Part shown: one piece after another, positions 45,630 to 56,822 of the stretch
How the letters are laid out: the number at the start of each line of letters is the position of its first letter
How positions within the stretch are numbered: the first letter of the stretch is position 1
Origin: Antedon bifida
Lineage: Eukaryota > Echinodermata > Crinoidea > Comatulida > Antedonidae
Length of the DNA stretch: 64,000 nucleotides
Reading direction: 5' to 3'
Assembly (NCBI GenBank): GCA_963402885.1
Contig: OY727097.1
Span: 10,726,001-10,790,000, forward strand
Translations under genes and position numbers: made by a program
Notes under the pieces: generated by a model
Database searches by the model: none
Told to the model about the DNA's origin: nothing
Seen by the model: the letters and a program-made list of their open reading frames with translations, nothing else

Positions 45630-46616
45630 TAACGGTATCGATAAAAAAGAAAAACATATTTCAACGAGCTTTAACTCGTTTAAATAACGTAAAGCCTACA
45701 GTTTTCCATATAATCGCCACGATTTCACAAATTGCTCTACAATTGTTAGCGTCGCCGACGCCGATTTGCCGCAGGCAAAAAAAATCAACAAAGCTGTATG
45801 GTAATTAGATACACAATGGTATCTGTGCATTGAAATTTATAAAATCATACAATCTAAAGTTTTCGTAAAAGATATTTCCAACTATAGCAATCTGAAATTG
45901 TTGATATATAATAAATCCAATAGTTCGAATGTCGATCATGTAGGCCAACATTGTAAATATTTACAACTCATTAGCTCTCATTTATTCTAAGGAGTATTAT
46001 CCTTGTTTTTTGTTGTTTTACACATATTATTAATTTTTACAATATGAGCTCAATATTTTAAATTTGCAGTGAATAGAATTTATTGCATAGGGTATTAAAA
46101 AATCACACCGAAATTACACTGAGCTGTTGTACAGTTCTGTAGTCCATAATTGTTTTCCATAAGAGATTTCCTTACAGTTCTTTTTTTTTCTTACAACATT
46201 AAAAAATTATAGTTGCATAGGACAACTCCGTCAGTATGTCTGATAATAGTCCTCCCAATGAGGTGGTTCACTACTTGGGGGTCAAAGCAAACATACTTTG
46301 TTTGTTTGTATTTTAATGTCAGCATACGTTGTGTGCCAGATAACATGATTTAATTCCACATTATCAGCACTTATAAGAGTTAGTAAATAGACGAATAACA
46401 CGAGCTAATAGCATGGTACTGTAATTCAGATGGAAGTAAGTTCTAAGGCATATTTTAATTAAAAATTAATTCAAAAGACATTTATTACGTCCTAAAGACA
46501 CAAATTAAAAAAAAACAGTATTGACAAATTAAGATTATTGGAAAAATGGGCGAAGGCAGGATCCCCCAAAAAAATGAAAATCTTGTGGCGGGATTTCCTT
46601 GACAAATTAATAATTG

Positions 46617-48720
46617 ATAACATGAAAAATATAAATAATAAATAAATAAATTAAAAATAATGATATTTAAAAATAAAAAATGTTATACCAGTAGATAAAA
46701 GTTGAAAAAATAAAGTAAATCTGATGAGCTGATAGGAGAGCATAGTAACGAATAAGATGACGAAATTAATAAATTATTCTAGCAAGTCACGGAACAAGAA
46801 ACAACGAACACATCGATTTAGTAACGAGACCAACAGTGATTTTTTAATTTTCTTGGAGAATGAGTAGCGGGTGGTAGTACAAGAAATTGAGGGGGTAATT
46901 TGTTATACATGATTGGCCCAGAATATCTAATACTATGTTGAAAATAGTTGGTGTTGTGGATGAGAATAATGTTATTTATTTTTTTTAGTGTCATATTTAT
47001 GAACGGTATTATTGGGAGCGAATAGGTAGTTAGGATGGCATGGGAGAATGGACTAAGTAGCCGAAAAACAAAAACTCCTTTCCCGGGATAGGTGAATGTC
47101 CGTGAGTCTGGAAAATAAATGGGAGGAATGTGACAGTGGATGAGCGCCAGTTATAGTCCTGATAGCTTTTTTTGTAGAATAGAAAGTTTATTGATGTTTG
47201 TTAGGTAAGTATTGGCCCAGACAATATTACCATAGCTCATTTAAGGAAGGATGAGAGTTCAATATAGGGTTCTGAGAATACTAGTTGGATTCTTGGACAC
47301 TTTGTTGTCAGTTTCTTAGATATGGGGTGTCAATGGTAACGCCAAGAAATGTAATAGTCTTTACAGAGGGATTTCATGATTATCAATAAAGATAAAGAAG
47401 TGGGGACACATCAATACCTCTAGTCAACTGTGGGGTTCCAATGATGTAGCTACATTTTTTTGATTGAGGGAGAGCTAGTTTGTCAGCAGCAAAGTACTGG
47501 GACAAGGGGATACCGTTGGTATTAAAGGTGTCAAAAAGAGTTTGAATATTTTTGATAGCATGCAAAACTGTAGTGTCATCAGCATAATGAAAAAAAATTA
47601 GAAAGTTTGAGGTACGGTGGACAACATTAATGTAAAGGGTGAACAGGAGAGGGCCAAGAAAGGAGCCCTGGGAGACGCCAACAATTGGAAATAGAGTTAA
47701 AATACTTAGTGCATTGGGAGCGGTAAGTGAGATAGCTTTTTAAAACGTTTAATGCGGGCCCTCGGATTCCATAATGAGACAATTTAAGCAGTATAATAAT
47801 TATTATGGTCAATGGTTTTGAAAGCCTTGGAAAAGTCCGATTCCAAATTGACGAAATTCGAATGCGTGAATAATTTTGTTAGTAAGATTGGTCAGAGCAA
47901 TGAATGTGTTATGTCCTTTTCTAATATATCCATATTGCCTCTTAAAAAGAATGTTTGTTGATTAATGAAAATGTATCATGAATCTATCACAAATAACTCT
48001 TTCCAAGGCGTTCGAGAATATTGACAGGATAGAAATATGACCATGGGGCCATATTTGTAAATACGGGTAACGCGCGCCATCTTCAACTTATTTGAAAAAA
48101 CATCTTTGCAGAGGAAAAGATTAAAAATGTGACACAAGGAAAGGGTTGATAACATGTTTAATGGGATTAGTATGGAAATCATTTGTACCAGGAGCTTTAG
48201 GACGGGCGTTAAGAACATTGCTTTTCGATTTGATTGAGGAAGAAAGTCATTGCTGAGGGGATTTTTTTTTTAATCAAGAGTTAATTGTATTCCAGGTAGA
48301 TTTAATATAATTTTTTTGCTTGGTGAACGTATTATGAGAGTTGATTCTTTCGGCATATTTGATAGCGAAGTTAAGTTTATTACGGTATTGCTTATATTTA
48401 ATTTCATTGGCAGGAGATGGGCGGTGAAGAAATTGATTTGAATTGGGTGGAAAGATAATTAAAACACGTCGAATCAATTCAGAAAATAGCATTATTAATG
48501 CTGTCGACAAATCGTGATGTATTGAATACAAAACAACCTCAAAGTCTTTCTTATAGAGTTATTGTGGTCTATCGGATTTACATTGTGGTTTTGCTTTGGA
48601 CGCAGAACAAAGACGGAATCGATATGTTTTGAACAGATTTTGAGAAGGACCAATAATGACTTACAAAGACACAAGAAACTCTGTCGAACAAGTACACACT
48701 TCACATAATTTGAACTTTCC
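46617..48720 (-). mobile_element. Decayed CR1/Jockey-type LINE
   Basis: Scattered minus-strand frames hold pieces of one LINE. There is an endonuclease-RT linker (YKQYRNKLNFAIKYAERINS, 48,274-48,531). There are RT pieces (LKLSHYGIRGPALNVLKSYL, 47,627-47,812, and FFHYADDTTVLHAIKNIQTL-like text near 47,565-47,620). A C-terminal part reaches about 46,850, followed by an AT-rich 3' tail. Many stops and frame changes show it is old. It begins at the right edge of copy B. Confidence 0.8.
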
Positions 48721-50252
48721 TGTACATAAATGATATTCAGTGTAGGCCTGCTACTATTAATTTTAATTATGTAAACTTCTAACTATAATCTTTGTAGACA
48801 ACATATTATAAAGATTATGACGTTATTTTGAAATCTTAAAAGCATATTGTATGACCAATTCATTCACAATAATAATGATAACATTTAATAAGTAGTCTAA
48901 ATGATATGTAGTTTTTCGGAACTTTTATTTAAACCGACAACCACGATTTATTTCAATGCAATTGTTTAACATTACTCTGCCCTCCATACCCAATATTTGG
49001 TAATACATAATTTCATATGTATCACATGTGGTGCCTGTATCATGTAAAGTTTAGGTTATGGTATATAATAACTGGAAATACACATTACTATGATATTGGA
49101 CAAATCTAAATACAGTACCGATAATCAGGTGCACTTCATGTAAACAGTCGATTAATGTTGTAATGAGGCCAATGTTGCCTTGTGGTACGTACGCCTGAGC
49201 TTGTATTTCAAACCTTAGATAAATCTCCGTGTTTAAACATAACATTGGTATACTTCCTGTAGGCTAGGCCTATTATAGTTCATTAATAACTTAAGTCTTA
49301 TTATACTTACGGAATATAAACGCCCATAGCAACTCATTTAGGATATTTCGTATTATTGTGTTAGACGGCGGCAATGCAGTATATGATGCTTCTTACTTTC
49401 GCCGGTAGCATAAAAGGCCATATAGAAAAAGAAGTATGGTCTTACTTCAGTCAAGTTATATATTACTATACGTTGAAGAACACAGACGTACTTACACAAT
49501 GTTGAATTGAACTATACGAAGTCATCATTCGTGCTGTGCCGTATCATTATGTAAACAGATAAAGTTATAGATAAGATGGGGATGTATATCGGTATGTTAT
49601 CACACCCTTGAATTGCCAACGAGTCTGTGAAACAATATTAATCATTTACTAACAAAATTACTCAGTTACTACACGGTGCGTCAAGAATTCCAAATAAATC
49701 TGTTTAACAGATTCAGCCAAATTAACCGAGTCGCCCGATAAGTTGACCAAGATCAACAACACTGTTCTACTGTGTAATTCCCTCGGGGTTAAATTAACCA
49801 ATTTGTAATAATCTGTATATTTTGTGAACTTCTTGGTGTGTCTAGGAAATTAGGACGGGCTAACAATATAAAACACAACATTCCATTGACACGTATAGCT
49901 TTTAACTCCCAAACCTCCCAACACTCCCGAAAAAGGAAATCTCAATAGAGCCTAGTATATAAATAAATAAATTTATAGATTTCTTTTAATAGCGCCCTCC
50001 TAGTTTAATGTGTTTTTGTATAGCACCCTCTTTAGTTTGGATAAGCTTTTGTACAAAACCTCTCGATATTTCAATTTTCCGATTTGGTCTGTTACGTTTA
50101 AATTTTGGTAAAACGTTTGTAAAACCTAAATTGTTCATGTGCGAGCAATCGTAAAATTTAACAATTACCGGGGGTTACTTTGGTAAAATGTACTTGAACT
50201 AAACACAGATTAATGCATGAAAAAGGAAAGTAAAAATAAAAGTAAAGTTTAA
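48721..50252. other. Noncoding AT-rich region
   Basis: No frame, RNA or repeat family recognised. This is the first stretch to the right of the duplicated block. A weak CGCCGGTAGCATAAAAGG word at about 49,400 is TATA-like but unsupported. Confidence 0.5.
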
Positions 50253-50256
50253 TTAA

Positions 50257-50778
50257 AGATGTATTGTCCCTTGAAACACAAAAAATGAAGGTCAAAATAT
50301 TCTAAATTTAAATTGGTCAAAGTAATATTAAAGTTATTCACTTTAAGTCGAAAATTCAAGCCAAAAACAACAAGTTTACGTAATTAACAGGTAAATTAAT
50401 TTGATTACATTTCATCTGGAAAATCGTCGCGAGAGAAAGTAAACAAAGATTTCAAACCACGAGTATGCATTATACATGATGCTAATTAGGATTGTTTACA
50501 ACTCGTCACGGTTGAGAAGGTGTTTTCACACAGATCGCGAGGAAGTTTTATGATTAATATGCATACAGAGTAGCCAAACAAACACGTTGCATTATGAAAT
50601 ATGTTTTGATCGATTGATTTTTTAAACAAAAAACGTCTGTATTTCAGTTAAATGATTTTTTTTTCGACTAATTTTTGGGTAAAGTTAACAACTATTATGA
50701 TACTTCAAAGTGACCGACTTTTTTTCGAAATTTTTTATTTTTTATTTTTTTTTAATTAGTCAAATGGACAATACATCT
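50257..50778. mobile_element. TTAA-flanked MITE, copy 1
   Basis: Ends AGATGTATTGTCCCTTGAAA and its inverse TCAAATGGACAATACATCT are flanked by TTAA at 50,253-50,256 and 50,779-50,782. The interior is AT-rich and noncoding, with GGAAAATCGTCGCGAG near 50,420. TTAA sites point to the piggyBac or Kolobok superfamily. Confidence 0.92.
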
Positions 50779-50782
50779 TTAA

Positions 50783-51326
50783 GTTAGATTGGTATACACT
50801 GTTGTGCTATTGCTAAATAATATTTTCGAAAAAGAAATTATATGTATAGAATTAAGATACACGTTAAGAAATGTTAAGCTATTAATTTTCATGATATTAG
50901 GTTTTTTTAAAAAAACTAAAAAAGGTGATTAATAAATAATAATACACCTGAAGAGTAAGCAATGAATTTATAATAATAATGAACTATTATGTAGGGATAG
51001 ATTTTTGAAACAAAAAACAAATAAAATTGAAGATAATTATTGAGTAATGTTGTAAGAATAGAAACGAGAAAATAAAAATAAGAAAATGTATTAAGAGTTA
51101 TAGCTAGATGCTAGTAGTTTACTAACCGGATTTCATATATTATAACAGAATTTTACACTTAACTAAATATTTACCATTTTAATGCTGTTTTCTTCCTTAA
51201 TATTTTATTTATTGTGCCAGTTAAAACAGCACACTGCAATTAAAAAAAAACTTCAAAATATTTATTCACATTGAGTTTTAATAATAAAAAAATGCTTTAC
51301 TTAATAATAACTATACATAGATTTAA
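50783..51326. other. AT-rich spacer between two MITEs
   Basis: No coding frame or known repeat is seen. It is strongly AT-rich with many A- and T-runs. Confidence 0.5.
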
Positions 51327-51330
51327 TTAA

Positions 51331-51878
51331 AGATGTATTGTCCCTTGAAACACAAAAAAATGAAGGTCAAAATATTCTAAATTTAAATTGGCCATATCAA
51401 AGTAATATTAAAGTTATTCACTTTAAGTCGAAAATTCAAGCCAAAAGCAACAAGTTTACGTAATTAACAGGTAAATTAGTTTGATTACATTTCGTCTGGA
51501 AAATCGTCGCGAGCGAAAGTAAACAAAGATTTCAAACCACGAGTACGCATTATGCATGATGCTAATTAGGATTGTTTACAACTCGTCACGGTTGAGAAGG
51601 TATTTTCACACAAATCGTGAGGAAGTTTTTTGATTATGCATACAGAGTAGCCAAACAAGCGCGTTTCATTATGGGATATGTTTTGATCGAAAACTTTGAC
51701 TGGAAGTCAAAGTTATTTTTTTAACAAAAAAACGTCTGTATTTCAGTTAAATGATTTTTTTTTCGACAAATTTTTGGTGATAGTTAATAACTATTATGAT
51801 AACTTCAAAATGACCCACCTTTTTTCGAAATCTGTTATTTTTTTTTTTTTTGGAATTAGTCAAAGGGACAATACATCT
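51331..51878. mobile_element. TTAA-flanked MITE, copy 2
   Basis: Direct relative of 50,257-50,778 with the same ends and TTAA at 51,327-51,330 and 51,879-51,882. It has a small extra insert AACTTTGACTGGAAGTCAAAGTT (a hairpin) near 51,690-51,712. The two copies differ at many positions, so they look like separate insertions rather than a recent local duplication. Confidence 0.92.
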
Positions 51879-51882
51879 TTAA

Positions 51883-53335
51883 GATTTTAAATAATAATGT
51901 ACACCAAGAATGATTTGTCAACTTCCCACATGTTTGAAATCTAAGCATATTATTGGTTTCGCCCTATCACAGTCAAATACTATTTGTCTTGATTTCACTG
52001 CACTGCGACCAGGGAAGAGTGAAATCTCTTCCCTGGTATATTACACAGTGAGCAAATAATATAAATATTGAGGCAGTCCAAGCTTTTTTTTAAACGTTTA
52101 ACAACTAAACTTGTTTTTAATTAATTAATTGATTAATTAATTAATTAATTGTTATTAATTTTTAAAAAGTCTAAAATACCAAGTAGGCACATTACATTAT
52201 TTTCAATGACTAAAGTGTTTAAACTTATTTTTACAAACTTGAGCCTGATGATTTGGAGTAAGTTAAGTCGAATTGGTTAATTTTCTATGTGAGGGAGACA
52301 CTGTGTTACACCAGGTCATACAATTTATTACTAATCAGGAAAATTTATATCTTTGCACCCCTGACCAAAGGGTGCCTCGCTGTCAGACTTGCTTGTGGAG
52401 CATTTAAGACGACAACCACCAAGTACATAGGAAACAAATGCAAATTCACAATTTATAATACGCTCCAAAGGAAGCAGGTCACTTACATTAAACATCCAGG
52501 CCAGAAAATAAAGAGAGTCACATCTTAACATTTTTATCAAATATTCAGTCCCGGATTTGCCCTTTTCTTGTGGGACCTCTCCCCCACCTCTCATGTCTAG
52601 ATCCGCCCCAGACATGCAGAAGAAGGTGGGACACGATAAAAAACAATTTCGTCAAACTTGAATAATGGTAATACTTTGGTAATATAAAGCCTAATGTAAC
52701 GTTTTATTTTAATCATGATCTTCCCGTCGTAAAATTACGTGCGTTACGTGTACGTCTTTTAGCTGCGCCCAGTTGAAATCGTGTCGCAAATGATCAAATC
52801 GCGACGATGAGGTATCGGTATTATTTCTTTCGATATGTATCCATCTATTCATTAATCCATGAACAAATAAAAGAATTTTTGAGACTATGCAAAACAGTAT
52901 TTAACGGATACCGGAATTCAACAGTAAGACGTATTGTGTTAAAAATCGGATTCTCCGCCTTGATGTCGATACTTAAAAAATGAAATATTAAGGCTCACTT
53001 ATGAAAATCCCCACCCACCCGAAAAACCCACGTTGTTTTGCTTTAAATTACAATTTTGTTCAAGTACAAACAATTTTTTTTAATTCAAATTTGTGGTCAA
53101 AGTGACATTAGTCAGTTTCCTTAATACCTACCGGAATTTAATAAAAATTCATTATCTACCACCATAAAAGTCTTTCAAAATATAACAGAAAAACAACAAA
53201 ATTGTCCATTTGTCTTACATTGTTTTAGTTTATAAGAGTGGATGTACTGTGAGTCCACAATTATTAGACCTCTCCTTTCAAAATGGTCCACAAACATATA
53301 ACTATTCTAGACCTACTTTAATATTTATTTATTTA
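51883..53335. other. Noncoding region
   Basis: Contains an inverted GGGAAGAGTGAAATCTCTTCCC hairpin near 52,012-52,036 and an (ATTA)n tract at 52,117-52,152. The open stretches at 52,289-52,615 on both strands are short, unconserved and not supported as genes. Confidence 0.5.
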
Positions 53336-54667
53336 TTACCGGCGTACCAATCTGCCTATCGGAAAGGTTTTAGCACAGAGACGGCTTTGGTTAAGTTAAC
53401 CAATGACGTACTCTGGAATATGGAGTTGCAAAGGGTGACTGCGCTGGTATGTATAGACTTGTCAGCCGCCTTCGACACAGTGGACCACGAAGTACTCCTC
53501 AACGTTTTGCATAACAAATTCGGAGTGGCCAATGCGGCATTGAACTGGTTTGATACTTACCTTCGTCCTCGATTTGCCAACGTAACAATCGGCGAAACTA
53601 ACTCGGAGACAGCCAATTTGTCCTTCTCTGTACCTCAGGGTAGTATATGCGGTCCAGTTCTATACACCATATATGCCAGCACTTTACAAGATCACATCAG
53701 TAAGTTTGATATTTCTGTGATGGGATATGCCGATGATCACTCAGTGTATGATTCATTTAATCCAAATTCTAGTTCTAGTATGGTAAATACAATCACCAAA
53801 TTACAAGAGTGCCTCATATCCATCAACGACTGGATGAAGTCCAACAGACTAAAAATGAACAGTGAAAAAACAGAGTTCATACTATTGGGAAGCAGAGCTC
53901 AACTCCTGAAATGCGAGAAAGATCATATCATCGTATGTCAGGACAGAATACCACGTGGTTCATCTGTAAAATACCTTGGTGTTAATATCGACGACCAGCT
54001 ATCTTTCAAGAACCATATACGCGATAAATGCAGAACGATAGCTGTTAATTTATACTATATTCGTCAAATTCGCAAATTTCTCTCCAAGGCCCTTTGCCAA
54101 CAACTAGTTCAATCGCTCGTGCTGTCACATATTGATTACGCCAATGCATTGTATTATGGTCTACCTGCTAATACCCTTGCTCCAATGAAGAGGTTACTGC
54201 ACCAAGCTGCGAAAATAATTGTCAGGAAAGGTCGGTATGACAGTGCAACTAACGCCATGCGATCCTTGCACTGGCTTCCGATGTCTCATAGATGTCAATT
54301 CAAAATAGCGTGTCTTGTATGGCGTTCGCTTAACGGTTCCGCTCCAAGTTACCTGAGAGATATTCTTACTGTGCGGAATGTTTCTCGCAGTACTCGTTCA
54401 AGCACCAGCAATTATAACCTGACAATCCCACGAACTAAACGAAAGACATTTGCTGACCGTTCGTTCGCCGTAGCAGGACCCAAAATTTGGAACAGTTTAC
54501 CAAGTCACATTAAACACTTAGACGACTATAATCAGTTTAAAAAACATTTAAAAGCACTATATTTCAAACAATGTTACGATACTAATTGATGTGAAGCGCC
54601 GCTGATTATAATTAAATGTTGTATAAATGTGCGCTATACAAGTAATAATAATAATAATAATAATATT
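53336..54667 (+). mobile_element. 5'-truncated L2/CR1-type LINE with open reverse transcriptase
   Basis: An uninterrupted frame to 54,589 starts in the element at LPAYQSAYRKGFSTETALVK. It has the RT motifs CIDLSAAFDTVDHEVLL, SVPQGSICGPVLYTIY and catalytic GYADDHSVY, then KYLGVNIDDQLSFKNHI. The conserved C-terminal AGPKIWNSLPSHIKHL closes it. The 3' UTR is short, with a GCGCTATACAAG stem typical of L2-type tails, and ends in (TAA)n at 54,643-54,667. The region upstream of the RT, including the endonuclease, is missing. The lack of stops indicates a young insertion. Confidence 0.93.
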
Positions 54668-55254
54668 AAAGAAATAATGTAAGCAATTTCTATAAAACAT
54701 GATCTAACATGGCATTCACTCGCACATCCGTTCTTTATAAAGAACAATGCCAACAGCCATAAGTCGCGTGCTCTCAGAAAAAAATGAACTTTCAAAAAGT
54801 AATTTACTTTAAAACTTTTCTGTACATCAAAAAGTACAGAAAAGCGATAAAACGCATAGTGATACTGGACCGACAGACAGACCGACAGACAGACCGACAG
54901 ACCGACTGACCGACCGACATAGTGAACTATAGAGTCGCGTCCACGCGACTAAAAACTGCAATTATATAGTTTTAATAACATCAATTTCATTTAAATACTT
55001 TAACTTAGAATATTTACATTTTGGAAATATATATAAGCCTCTTGGATTATTAAGTCGACTATCGCTACTTTGCTTTGATGACAATGGTAAAACATTAATC
55101 TAAGAGAAGCAATTCCGTTTTCGATTTTGTTTTTCTTTGATTACTATATTTCAATCTTTTAAAATAAACCAAATCGCTTAACATACTTGATGATTAAAAC
55201 AAGAATAAATAATATGCATTATGGACAAGATAATATTTTAACATTACAATTAAC
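54668..55254. repeat. Noncoding stretch with ACCG/ACAG microsatellite
   Basis: (GACC/GACAGACC)n lies at 54,868-54,922, directly followed by CATAGTGAACTATAGAGTCG, as at 29,557. The rest is AT-rich and noncoding. Confidence 0.7.
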
Positions 55255-56280
55255 ATTGTCATTTATATAGCGCCATTACATTAATCAAAGACCTTTACAA
55301 TAACTGATCAACTGGTGAATATTGCTTATTGGAAAAAGGCTTTTAAATTTGTTTTAAAATGTGTCACTGTGTCACTGCGTATTGTTTTAGTATTTTTCAC
55401 ATGGTAGGAGGTAGATTTGGAAAAAAAACATAAAGTTTAGTAACAGACCTAAGACCAGTACGTTTACAATATTGCACTTACTGACTAGCTCACACATTAG
55501 ACAGGCGCAATGCCATTTACACAATGATAAATTAAATCAAAAGTTTACTCTTTGCTCAACTGGCGGACTAATGTTGTAGGAGTACCCCATGGTACACCGA
55601 ATACTAATCTTGCAGAACTATTTTGAAGTTTTTTAATCGACTGATATTTTCTTTGGACACTCTGGCAATGAGTGAATTGCAGTTAATAGAAAAGAACAGC
55701 TCATGAAGGCACACTGAGTTCCGTAATATTAAAACGTTCCTCAAAAAGTTTCCGAGCAGATTTGGTAGAATTTAAAGGAAACCCACCCAAATATCAATGT
55801 TTGCCTGGTCAAATTTACACCTCGGTGGTTATAAAATAAGTAATTTCAGTTTTAGAGTCGTTTAATTTTAACTTATTAAGGCACATCCATTTGCTAACGT
55901 CGTCGATACCATTATTCAGCCTACTAAAAGCTTCGTTAAGATCACATAGTTTTCTAGGATCACGTATGTGTATCATCCGCATACAAATAATATAAGAGAC
56001 ATTTACAAAAATATATTATGTCTGAAATTGGTTTGGTGTATGCAGTAAATAATGATGGACTTAAGGTTGATCCTTGAGTCACACCGTGCTCTTACATAAT
56101 ACATTTATACTCCGATCTCAGAATTCTTTATAATATCGTTTAACAACATATGCTTTGAACTATTTGAGGGCTTTGTCGAAAATTGTTTCTTATTCTATTT
56201 ACAATGGGTTATGATCTACAGGTTCAAACGCTGTTGTATAATAAAACTCAACACCAAACATACTTTTCTTCGGTGCAGTT
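55255..56280 (-). mobile_element. Old L2/CR1-type LINE relic
   Basis: In minus orientation the 3' end carries GGCGCTATATAAAT (55,261-55,274). Upstream pieces translate to GVTQGSTLSPSLFTAYTKPI and YADDTH around 55,970-56,090. Many stops interrupt it. It is older than the LINE at 53.3 kb. Confidence 0.7.
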
Positions 56281-56589
56281 TAAATATTGATTATCGATAT
56301 TAAAATTACATTCACAATGTTACATTAGTTTGTCTAGTGGTAACAATAATAATAATAAGTAGTGCATAATAACAAAATTGAAGTTGTGGATGGGTGCTAG
56401 TGAAATATCAATGAATAGATCCTCGACACGTATCCACCGACAACAATCACACGTGGCCTGTTATAAACGTCGTTTGGCGATCAGACAACGCAGCGGTACT
56501 GCGAATCACATTTTCTTCCTGTAAGCAACACATGCATTTATTTATATATTTTAAATTATGTAAATGTAAAATGGGGGAATAACATCTGA

Positions 56590-56822
56590 CTTGCAGCCTA
56601 ATTGGCTGAATTGCGCACATGTGTGGACGACATATACTACAAATCTCTTTTTCCCTAAGGGTCCCTTCGTGTCGGGTTCTGCCATCAATCGGCGCCCGTT
56701 CGTCTGTCCACAACGACAGGGGCTGCATGGACCAGTACACCGGGGTACCCCCTACTCTTTCGAAAGAAGTACTGGGTTCTTTAAAGTGCACACGAGCCAT
56801 ATGTGTACACTCGGTCTCCAGG
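56590..56822 (-). repeat. SINE-like dispersed repeat, third copy
   Basis: Reverse-oriented relative of 15,321-15,540 with GTGTGCACTTTAAAGAACCC, GAGTAGGGGGTACCCCGGTG, ACTGGTCCATGCAGCC and GTCGTTGTGGACAGACGAA. It appears to hold the last codons and 3' UTR of the neighbouring GPCR. Confidence 0.7.

Larger units (their letters stand above)
32569..46616. repeat. Segmental duplication, copy B
   Basis: Partner of copy A. It starts inside the TM/stem exon of gene 2 (where copy A meets the window edge) and ends at CAAATTAATAATT near 46,616, where a decayed LINE begins. It lacks the two A-specific inserts and the inverted duplication, but has its own L1 insertion (35,546-37,779). In the gene 1/3 L-motif exons I count two differences in 428 bp, and in the TM exons three in 228 bp, all but one synonymous. 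Confidence 0.93.
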
